This document shows, in pieces, positions 18,130-25,817 of a stretch of DNA of 64,000 nucleotides. The DNA comes from CAWGGS01 sp963822095 (GTDB lineage Bacteria > Desulfobacterota > Desulfobulbia > Desulfobulbales > Desulfocapsaceae): the NCBI GenBank assembly GCA_963822095.1, contig CAWGGS010000015.1:85892-149891 (forward strand). Direction: 5' to 3'. Every line of letters begins with the position of its first letter. Position 1 is the stretch's first letter. The notes beneath the pieces are model-generated. The model ran no database searches. It saw only the letters and a list, made by a program, of their open reading frames with translations, and was not told the DNA's origin. A program made the translations under genes and the position numbers.

Positions 18130-21036
18130 TCAATCCTCCCCAGAGCTATAGAGAAAGGCTACCGGAAAGGCACGCAAAAGAGGAGCCATCATCAGAACAA
18201 CCTGCCCATCCTGCCGGAGGGACTGGTGCTTTTCTCCGGTAAAAATATTGCAATACGATTCGGGTGCGGCGTTTTTTGGCAGGCAGAGATGGGTTCGGTC
18301 CCATGCCGTATCGGCGATTTCCGAGTAAGGAGCATCGTTGTCAGGCAGAAACGAAGTAAAAAAACGCGGCGCAACGGCAATGAGACGCTCACCTGCCAAA
18401 GAACGGCCCAGAACGCAAAGACGCTGCTCGGTCTCGCCATAGATCGGCAATGCCTCGTAGACGCCTTCTGAAAAGAGGGCAGGGTGCTTTTTCCGAAACT
18501 GCAGGATCCTGCTGGTGACGAAAAGCTTGGCCCGGCCATCGGTCAAGCTGGCCAGAAGGGTGGCCAGCCCGGGCCCTGATGGCTCATCGTCGGAAAAGAT
18601 GTTGGCAAGATCACCCAGCAAACGTTGGTTTCGAACGAAATCCACGGGACGCCTGTTGTCCGGATCAACCAGACTGAAATCCCAGACTTCGTTGCCCTGG
18701 TAAATATCCGGCACCCCGGGGGCGGTCAGCTTGAGCAGGACCTGGGAGAGGGAGTTGAGCAGGCCGAAGCGGCTGAGTTTTTCACAAAATGCCCCAAGAT
18801 CAGCAAGGAAGTGGTTGGGAGTCTTAGCTTGTAACAGCGCCGAAATGAAAACGGAAAGACTTTTTTCGTAGTCAGAGTTGGGGGTGAGCCAGGAAGTGTG
18901 GACCTTGGCCTCTCGCACCGCCTTGAGCATATAGGCGTCAATGCGTTCCCTATACACGTCCAGTTCCGGTCCTTCAGGAGCCGAAAGAGGCCAGGTGCCC
19001 AGCAGGGTCTGGTAGAGAAAATATTCATCGTTGCGGCTTGGTGCACCTTGACCGTTCAAATACTTTATATGCCGACGGTTGAGTTTCATCCAGTGTCTGA
19101 CCCGTTGATTCCAGAGATTGGGAATTTCACTTAACACATTGAGGCGGGCACGGACATCCTCGCTGCGTTTGCTGTCGTGGGTCGATGTGGTTAGCATGGA
19201 GTGAGGCCAGTATTGCTGTCTGACTGTATTCGCTTGATGAAATCCGGTTCTGGACACCCTGAATGAATGCGGTTCTCCTCCCACCTCGTTTAAGGAGAGC
19301 AGGCGACAATCGCGGTAAAAGACCGTATCTTCCTGGGCCTTGGCCATGACCGGCGCCGTATACTGCTGGAATTTCATGGCGAAGTGCGCCACCATGTCCT
19401 GCCTGCCGCGACGGTTGTCGGAATTTCTCTCCATCAGGAGGGAGTCGTGGACAAAATTAAAAATAGCCGGGTCTGTAACCGGGTTTCGTTGTTTGGCTGC
19501 CGTCACCGCCTTTACCACAGAACGGCGGTCCTCCGCACCCACCCCCTTCGGGGTCACATAGGTCCGATAGACGGGAAAACAGGCCACTACCTCGGAAAGT
19601 GCCTCTCGCAGACCGGCAAGAGTGAAATCACGGGTATGACGATTCTTTTCCGCGATCTGCATCAGCAAATTGGACAGTACTGTCAGTTCGCTTGCGAGGT
19701 GTGTTTTTATGATCAGCTTTTTTGCTTTGTAGAGTTTCTCGACGTATTCTCCGTTTTCTCCTGTACAGAAGCGGTAGATTTGGGAAAGGGGCTTTTCCCC
19801 CATGGGGTTGATAAAGAGGCCGTTGACCAGATTGGCGAAATCATAACCTGTGGTTCCGTGAATGGACCACTCCCGTGGAAGCTCTTCATGAATGGCCAGA
19901 ATCTTCTCGACCACCAGGTAAAAGCTACCATCCTGGGCGTTGTTCGGAGGAAGATGGTTGGCGATTTCGGATGTCAGTCGGTCGTAATACCTTCGGGGGT
20001 CGAAGAGACCATCTGGATGGTCGATACGCAACCCTTGGATGACTCCCTTTTCGATGAGGGAAAAGAGGAAACGATGTGTTGCGGTAAATACCTCTGCCTG
20101 CTCCTGGCGCAGACCGGCCAGGCTGTTGACGTTGAAGAAACGGCGGTAGTTGATCTCATCCGCCGCCACCCGCCAGAAGGCGAGACGATACGCCTGCTTT
20201 TCCAGAAGTTGGTGCAACCGTTCGTATTTTTTCCCGGGAGTCTTGGAGTCATTGAAAATGGTGAGGCTCTGGTTGATCGCGTCCTGAACACCTTTTTCCC
20301 GAAAGAGCTGAACCAGCTCACGTTTGATCTCCAGCAGTCTTTCCCGTCGCTCCCCACGGTGCTGTCTGCCTCTGATCTGTCGACCTGGAAGACGTCGGCA
20401 ATCGGTGATAATTTGCTGAAGCCGGGCTGTTAATTGCGTTGTATTGCCTGGGTCTTCCTGGAAAAAGACAAGAGCTGGCCCAAGAATCAGCGGGTAGGTT
20501 TTCGGGTCAATCGGCAACAGGTGTTCATAGTAGCGGGCGGTAAAACTCCCTTGCTCTTTAGAAAAAGTGAGTTTAATCTCACCGCGATCCAGTACCTTGC
20601 CGTAATAATCCCCCAGAATGGGCAATAGAATTTTGCCGAGCAGGATTCTCGAGGCCGGTTGCCAGTCGATGTCGAAATAGACCGCATAGACAGAGGCCGG
20701 CCCGTTTTCGAGGACATCGAGCCACCAGGCGTTATCGTTGCCGCCGATCCCCATATGGTTGGGGACAATATCGAGGATGAGTCCCATGTCGAATTTATGC
20801 AGGGTGTCTATGAAGAGCTGGAATTCCTCCGGTGTGCCCAGTTCGGGATTGAGGACGTTGTGGTCGACGATATCATAGCCGTGACTGCTGCCGCTGCGTG
20901 CCTTGAGCAGGGGGGAGGCGTAGCAGTGGCTGATACCCAGGGCGTACAGATACGAAACGATGCGCCTGGCATCATTGAAGGTGAACCCACTGTTGAACTG
21001 GAGCCTGTAGGTGGCAAGTGGAAGCGGTGGGATCAT
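18130..21036 (-). CDS. treY: Malto-oligosyltrehalose synthase (GH13)
   Basis: A 968-residue TreY that converts the reducing end of malto-oligosaccharides from an alpha-1,4 to an alpha,alpha-1,1 linkage. The N-terminus (PLATYRLQFNSGFTFNDAR) and GISHCYASPLLKARSGSSHG are characteristic, as are LDIVPNHMG and the nucleophile region GLRIDHPDG (D339). LTAPGVPDIYQGNEVWDFSLVDPDNRRPVDF near the C-terminus is also typical. It pairs functionally with TreZ, whose gene overlaps it by four bases (ATGA). It probably lies in the same transcript as glgX and treZ. No truncation or frameshift is seen. Confidence 0.96.
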   Translation of the reverse strand: MIPPLPLATYRLQFNSGFTFNDARRIVSYLYALGISHCYASPLLKARSGSSHGYDIVDHNVLNPELGTPEEFQLFIDTLHKFDMGLILDIVPNHMGIGGNDNAWWLDVLENGPASVYAVYFDIDWQPASRILLGKILLPILGDYYGKVLDRGEIKLTFSKEQGSFTARYYEHLLPIDPKTYPLILGPALVFFQEDPGNTTQLTARLQQIITDCRRLPGRQIRGRQHRGERRERLLEIKRELVQLFREKGVQDAINQSLTIFNDSKTPGKKYERLHQLLEKQAYRLAFWRVAADEINYRRFFNVNSLAGLRQEQAEVFTATHRFLFSLIEKGVIQGLRIDHPDGLFDPRRYYDRLTSEIANHLPPNNAQDGSFYLVVEKILAIHEELPREWSIHGTTGYDFANLVNGLFINPMGEKPLSQIYRFCTGENGEYVEKLYKAKKLIIKTHLASELTVLSNLLMQIAEKNRHTRDFTLAGLREALSEVVACFPVYRTYVTPKGVGAEDRRSVVKAVTAAKQRNPVTDPAIFNFVHDSLLMERNSDNRRGRQDMVAHFAMKFQQYTAPVMAKAQEDTVFYRDCRLLSLNEVGGEPHSFRVSRTGFHQANTVRQQYWPHSMLTTSTHDSKRSEDVRARLNVLSEIPNLWNQRVRHWMKLNRRHIKYLNGQGAPSRNDEYFLYQTLLGTWPLSAPEGPELDVYRERIDAYMLKAVREAKVHTSWLTPNSDYEKSLSVFISALLQAKTPNHFLADLGAFCEKLSRFGLLNSLSQVLLKLTAPGVPDIYQGNEVWDFSLVDPDNRRPVDFVRNQRLLGDLANIFSDDEPSGPGLATLLASLTDGRAKLFVTSRILQFRKKHPALFSEGVYEALPIYGETEQRLCVLGRSLAGERLIAVAPRFFTSFLPDNDAPYSEIADTAWDRTHLCLPKNAAPESYCNIFTGEKHQSLRQDGQVVLMMAPLLRAFPVAFLYSSGED

Positions 21037-22895
21037 GGCCGGCCTCCCGGTGGTTCAGGCCTGGTGATAAACCAGAAGATCGACCAGGGCGGCAGTGCTG
21101 TTTGTTGTTTGGTTACCATAATGTCATGGCTGGCAAAAAGCGGGGTCTGATCGGGGAGTCTGCCCTCGGGGCAGGGCTGTCTTCCAAGATTGGCGAAAAG
21201 CAGCAATCCTTCCCCGGTTTGCAGCGGCCAGCGCACAACCAGGCCGCTTTTCCCGATGGCCTGCCACTGATTTTCCCCGGGTTGCATGGTCCGTAGACGA
21301 GGGATAATTTCTTGTCGGCGGAGGTTGAGAAGCCGGCGATAAAAGGTATACCAGGCCGCGCCCTCGGCCGTGTCGAGGCTCTGCCAGTCAAGCTTGGCAG
21401 AAAGAAAGGTCTCGATCGCGGCCGGGTCCGGGATGTGCGCGCGGCTTTCCGGGGTGCTGAACTCCGGGAAACCGGCAAACTCCCGGCGCCGTCCATCACG
21501 GACCGCTGCGGCAAGGTCGGGACCAAAATCGCAGAAAAAGGGAAAGGGTTGCCTGCTCCCCCACTCTTCACCCATGAAGAGCAGTGGCGGTGAGGGCCCC
21601 AGCAAAAGCAGGGCCAGAGTCGCCCGCAGTGCCTGTGTATCAGCCAGCAGGCTGAGACGCTCTCCATAGGCGCGGTTGCCGATCTGGTCATGGTTTTGTA
21701 AAAAACCGACAAAGGCGTCGGGCGGCAGTTCTCGACTTGGCTCACCTCGGCAGGCCATGTCCCGGCAGTGGGAAGGCTCCCCCTGATAGGAAAACCCTTC
21801 GGTCAGGGATCGGCCGAGATGTTGAATGGGCACCTCGGCATAGTCTTGGTAATAGCCGCTTTTTTCGCCGGTAAGGAGAATATGCAGACTGTGGTGCAGA
21901 TCATCATTCCATTGAGCTGTATAGCAGCTGGGAAGAGCAGTGCCGCTCCGCCTCAGGTAACTGGCCTGGTTGCGGTCATTTTCCAAAATCAGATGAATGT
22001 GGCGTTTCGGTGTGAAATGGGTCCTCACCGTCATGGCCAACTCTTCCAGAATGTCCGGCGTGCTCTGGTCGTGGATGGCATGCACCGCATCGAGACGCAG
22101 GCCGTCAAAATGGTACTCCCTGAGCCAATAGAGGGCATTTTCAATAAAGAACTGCCGAACAGGGCGGCTCTGGTCTCCGTCAAAGTTGATGGCGGAACCC
22201 CAGGGCGTCTGGTAACGCTCGGTGAAAAAACCGGGGGCGTAGCAGTGCAGATAATTCCCCTCCGGGCCGAAGTGGTTATAGACCACGTCAAGCAGCACCA
22301 TGATTTTTCTGGAATGGGCCGCGGCAATCAGCCGTTTGAGATCTTCCGGACGACCGTAGCTGCTGTCCGGGGCAAAGGGGAGGACACCGTCGTATCCCCA
22401 GTTGCAGCGGCCGGGAAAGGCGGCCACCGGCATCAGCTCGATAGCGGAGATGCCGAGTTCGACCAGATGGTCAAGGCGCTGTTGGGCGGCGGCAAAGGTG
22501 CCTTCTGCACTGAATGTGCCCACATGCAGTTCGTATATGACTCCTTCCTCCCAGGGGCGGCCATGCCATTCGTGATCAGTCCAGACGAATTCGTCTGGGT
22601 CGATCACCTCGCTTGGTCCATGCACATTCCCGGGTTGAAAACGCGAGGCCGGGTCAGGAACGAGTAGTCCGGAGGCAAGTTGAAAACAGTAACGGCTCCC
22701 CCGGCTTGCCTCTTTGGTTTCCAGCCGGAACCAGCCTGTTTCCCGGCGAGGCATGGGGAGAAATTGTTTTTTGTCGCCGGAGTCAAGGCAGAGAAAGATC
22801 TTCTCCGCCCCCGGAGCCCAAAGGCTGAAGCGCACCGTGCCCGAAGGCAGGAACGCAGTACCAAATTCCATCAGGTGTTCATGATTGGTTGTCAT
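21033..22895 (-). CDS. treZ: Malto-oligosyltrehalose trehalohydrolase (GH13)
   Basis: A 620-residue TreZ that releases trehalose from the product of TreY. An N-terminal CBM48-like domain (RFSLWAPGAEKIFLCL) leads into the GH13 barrel: VIYELHVGTFSAEGTF, GRCNWGYDGVLPFAPDSSYG, nucleophile D269 in DGLRLDAVHAIHD, and FLQNHDQIGNRAYGERL. These are standard TreZ motifs. The gene overlaps glgX by 17 bp upstream and treY by 4 bp downstream, so the three are almost certainly co-translated. Confidence 0.96.
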   Translation of the reverse strand: MTTNHEHLMEFGTAFLPSGTVRFSLWAPGAEKIFLCLDSGDKKQFLPMPRRETGWFRLETKEASRGSRYCFQLASGLLVPDPASRFQPGNVHGPSEVIDPDEFVWTDHEWHGRPWEEGVIYELHVGTFSAEGTFAAAQQRLDHLVELGISAIELMPVAAFPGRCNWGYDGVLPFAPDSSYGRPEDLKRLIAAAHSRKIMVLLDVVYNHFGPEGNYLHCYAPGFFTERYQTPWGSAINFDGDQSRPVRQFFIENALYWLREYHFDGLRLDAVHAIHDQSTPDILEELAMTVRTHFTPKRHIHLILENDRNQASYLRRSGTALPSCYTAQWNDDLHHSLHILLTGEKSGYYQDYAEVPIQHLGRSLTEGFSYQGEPSHCRDMACRGEPSRELPPDAFVGFLQNHDQIGNRAYGERLSLLADTQALRATLALLLLGPSPPLLFMGEEWGSRQPFPFFCDFGPDLAAAVRDGRRREFAGFPEFSTPESRAHIPDPAAIETFLSAKLDWQSLDTAEGAAWYTFYRRLLNLRRQEIIPRLRTMQPGENQWQAIGKSGLVVRWPLQTGEGLLLFANLGRQPCPEGRLPDQTPLFASHDIMVTKQQTALPPWSIFWFITRPEPPGGRP

Positions 22896-25044
22896 TGAGG
22901 TCCTGTTCCCACCCTTGGGACTCCACCAGAAGTGCCAGGGAGTGTTCGAGGAGGGGATAGCTGGTTTTGGTCTCCCACAGGAGTTTTTCTCCCGGGCCGC
23001 CGTTCGACCAGCTGGTGTCGAGTATGAGCTGCCAGCGGGTTACAGGGACCAATTCCGGGAGGGTGAAAGGAATGGGCTCGTGGTGGGCGTTGACCAGAAG
23101 AAGAAACCTGTTGTCCACGACGGGATTTCCCTTTTCATCCTGCTCCTCAAGGGCGTCACCGGCCAGGTAGAGCCCGAGGCAGCGGGCAAAGGAATTCTGC
23201 CATTCCTCGTCGGTCATTTCCGTGCCTGTCGGGGTCAGCCAGATGATATCGCTGACCCCAGACCCCTTGATGAGACGGCCCTGGAAAAAATGGCGGCGGC
23301 GGAAGACATTATGGGTCTTGCGCAGGACGATCAGACGACGGACGAAACCGAGGAGTTCATCCTGTTCGACATCGAGGCTCCAGTCATGCCAGCTCAAAGC
23401 AGTATCCTGGCAATAGGTATTGTTGTTGCCCAGCTGACTTCTGCCCATCTCGTCGCCTGCAAGGAGCATGGGGACCCCCTGGGACAGGAAGAGGCTGGCG
23501 AGGAAATTACGCTTCTGGCGGGCTCTCAAAGAGGTAACCTGCACATCGGTGCTTGCTCCCTCGCAGCCGCAGTTCCAGCTGCAGTTATTTGATTCTCCGT
23601 CCTGATTGTTTTCAAGATTCGCCTCATTGTGCTTCTCATTGTAGCTCACCAGATCGTGCAGGGTAAAGCCGTCATGACAGGTGACGAAGTTGATGCTTGC
23701 ATAAGGGCGCCTGCCCCCATGTTCGTAAAGGTCGCTTGAACCGGTAAGCCGGTGGGCGAACTCGCCGATCGTGCCTCCCTCGCCTTTCCAATAGGAGCGA
23801 ACAGTATCCCGGTATTTCCCGTTCCACTCGGTCCAACCGACCGGAAAGTTGCCGACCTGATAACCTCCCTCACCCAGATCCCAGGGCTCGGCTATCAGTT
23901 TGACCTGGGAAAGCACCGGATCCTGATGGATGATATCAAAAAAAGTCCCCAGTCGGTTCACCTCGTACAACTCCCTGGCCAGTGCCGAGGCAAGGTCGAA
24001 ACGGAAGCCGTCCACATGCATCTCCAGCACCCAATAGCGCAGGCTGTCCATAATCAACTGGAGTACCCGAGGATGGCACATGTTCAGGGTGTTGCCACAA
24101 CCGGTGAAATCCTTATAATAACGGTTATTTTCCGGATCCACCCGGTAATAGGCAAGGTTGTCGATTCCCCGGAAGCAGAGGGTCGGCCCCAGTTGGTTAC
24201 CTTCGGCGGTATGGTTGTATACCACATCAAGAATGACCTCAATGCCGGCCGAGTGCAGAATCTTCACCATGGTTTTGAATTCGTTAATCAGGCCGTAGGC
24301 GAAATATCGTCCGTCAGGAACGAAAAAACCGATGGTGTTATAGCCCCAGTAGTCGGTAAGGCCTTTTTCAACCAGATGACGTTCGTCGACAAAGGCTTGC
24401 ACCGGCATGAGTTCCACTGCTGTTATTCCGAGACGCTTGAGGTAATCGACAGATGGAGCGCTGGACAGCCCTGCATAGGTGCCACGCAGTTCCTTGGGAA
24501 TAAGGGGATGCTGCCAGGTAAATCCCTTGACATGGAGTTCGTAGATAATGGTGTCATACCAGGATGTACAGGGGGGGCGATCATTGCCCCAGGTGAAGGC
24601 CGGATCGATTACCTGGCATTTCGGCATATAGGGGGCACTATTGGCGCGGTTACGGGCGAGATCGCCGAGAGGGTTGCCAATCTGGTAGCCGAACAGGGAG
24701 TTGTGCCATCGTAACCGGCCGAAAAATTGCTTGGCATACGGATCAAGGAGCAGCTTTGCCGGATTAAAGCGCTGCCCCCCCTTCGGATCATAATGGCCAT
24801 GGACCCGGTAGCCGTAGAGAAGACCGGGTCGGGCCTCGGGCAGATAACAATGCCAGACCTGGTCGGTCTGCCAGGAGAGATGAATACGTTGAACCTCCTC
24901 CCGGCCCTGGTGGTCAAAGAGGCAGAGCTCAACCTTCTCGGCACACTCGGAAAAGATGGCGAAGTTGACACCTTCGCCATCCCAGGTGGCGCCCAACGGG
25001 TAGGGATTGCCTGGCCAGACAGCCATTTTATGATACGTCATCAT
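22879..25044 (-). CDS. glgX: Glycogen debranching enzyme GlgX/TreX (GH13)
   Basis: About 721 residues. It hydrolyses alpha-1,6 branches of glycogen or limit dextrins and supplies linear chains to TreY. It has an N-terminal CBM48 domain (GNPYPLGATWDGEGVNFAIFS), a GH13 barrel with VELMPVQAF, YNHTAEGN, nucleophile D350 in DGFRFDLASALARELYEV, and NFVTCHDGFTLHDLVSYNEKHN. The frame is open to a TTG at 25056, but tandem ATGs at 25044 and 25041, or the ATG at 25026, are more natural starts. None has a strong ribosome site. It heads the treX-treZ-treY operon, and an operator-like sequence cluster lies upstream at 25332-25504. Confidence 0.94.
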   Translation of the reverse strand: MMTYHKMAVWPGNPYPLGATWDGEGVNFAIFSECAEKVELCLFDHQGREEVQRIHLSWQTDQVWHCYLPEARPGLLYGYRVHGHYDPKGGQRFNPAKLLLDPYAKQFFGRLRWHNSLFGYQIGNPLGDLARNRANSAPYMPKCQVIDPAFTWGNDRPPCTSWYDTIIYELHVKGFTWQHPLIPKELRGTYAGLSSAPSVDYLKRLGITAVELMPVQAFVDERHLVEKGLTDYWGYNTIGFFVPDGRYFAYGLINEFKTMVKILHSAGIEVILDVVYNHTAEGNQLGPTLCFRGIDNLAYYRVDPENNRYYKDFTGCGNTLNMCHPRVLQLIMDSLRYWVLEMHVDGFRFDLASALARELYEVNRLGTFFDIIHQDPVLSQVKLIAEPWDLGEGGYQVGNFPVGWTEWNGKYRDTVRSYWKGEGGTIGEFAHRLTGSSDLYEHGGRRPYASINFVTCHDGFTLHDLVSYNEKHNEANLENNQDGESNNCSWNCGCEGASTDVQVTSLRARQKRNFLASLFLSQGVPMLLAGDEMGRSQLGNNNTYCQDTALSWHDWSLDVEQDELLGFVRRLIVLRKTHNVFRRRHFFQGRLIKGSGVSDIIWLTPTGTEMTDEEWQNSFARCLGLYLAGDALEEQDEKGNPVVDNRFLLLVNAHHEPIPFTLPELVPVTRWQLILDTSWSNGGPGEKLLWETKTSYPLLEHSLALLVESQGWEQDLNDNQS

Positions 25045-25331
25045 ATTCCCAAACAAATGTTTCTGTAACTCTTCATGTTAGAATGAGGGTGTTTCCTTTA
25101 TTCCTTTGAGCTGGATTTACAAAAAAACGAAGGTTTGGTCATTGGGTTGTAGTTGCAGATATTTTCCCATAGGTATCCCCTCATTTTAATTTTCTCAGTG
25201 ATATGTTCAATTTTCGATACTGCAATCATCGTACCGGGGTCAAAACGCCTGGAAAATATCATTTAAATAATTGTTATTTAAATACAATATCAGGGAATTG
25301 TCTACGCAGACCGGTCGGCAATACAGAGAGA

Positions 25332-25504
25332 ACAACGGTCATATTTACCCAAGTGGTCATATATGACCGTTGTGAAGCCTGGCAGGGTTTTGGGAAGCTG
25401 GTAGGACGAAAAGACAATACCCCTTCTGGCGGAGGAGAATTTGCATCATCATTACACTGCAAAAAAAATTTATGGTCACATGCGACCTTTGGTTAAATAT
25501 GACC
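25332..25504. promoter_or_regulatory. Cluster of GGTCAT/ATGACC operator-like sites
   Basis: Within about 170 bases there is a perfect 14-bp palindrome GGTCATATATGACC (25355-25368), a related imperfect palindrome GGTCACATGCGACC (25474-25487), and two half-sites, GGTCATAT (25337-25344) and ATATGACC (25497-25504). In addition ACAACGGTCATAT (25332-25344) and ATATGACCGTTGT (25361-25373) form a 13-bp inverted repeat. Repeated dyads of the same core in an intergenic region are typical of cooperative repressor or activator binding. The regulated gene could be glgX on one side or the YXWGXW gene on the other. The regulator is unknown. Confidence 0.55.
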
Positions 25505-25605
25505 CTTTTGGCACGGCTGAAGATGGCAGCTATTTAACCTTTAAATAAGCAATTTATCCTTACATATTGAAGTGATAATTAATGCATGACGCTTGAGGTG
25601 TCATC

Positions 25606-25621
25606 TGGCATAAGAATTGTA
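25606..25621 (+). promoter_or_regulatory. Weak sigma54-like promoter
   Basis: TGGCAT-AAGAA-TTGTA matches the sigma54 pattern TGGCAC-N5-TTGCA except at two positions, one of which replaces the important C of the -12 GC. It is about 200 bp upstream of the gene at 25818. It could be chance, and is listed because a sigma54 activator is encoded elsewhere in the window. Confidence 0.22.
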
Positions 25622-25817
25622 ACTGGAAGGGTCTAGCGGAAACCGCGATTTTTAGCCTAAGATTAGTATTGCTGGGTTTGTTTATGAAGTACCTCAACCA
25701 ATAACTCTCGCTGTTCTTTCCAATTGACGTAAAGAAGGTCTCGAATACTGCAAGGGGGAGATCACTTTGGCAGACTATCCTTAAAGCAAATTAATTTATA
25801 AAAACAAGGGGTTTATT

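Larger units (their letters stand above)
25045..25817. other. Long divergent intergenic region
   Basis: There is no supported gene in these 773 bases between the divergent glgX and YXWGXW-protein genes. It contains the GGTCAT/ATGACC site cluster (25332-25504) and a weak sigma54-like sequence (25606-25621), listed separately. The rest is AT-rich and shows nothing I can name. Confidence 0.5.

Noticed and set aside
19384..20433. Plus-strand open frame of about 350 codons opposite treY
   Set aside because: Antisense shadow; treY motifs are continuous across the region.
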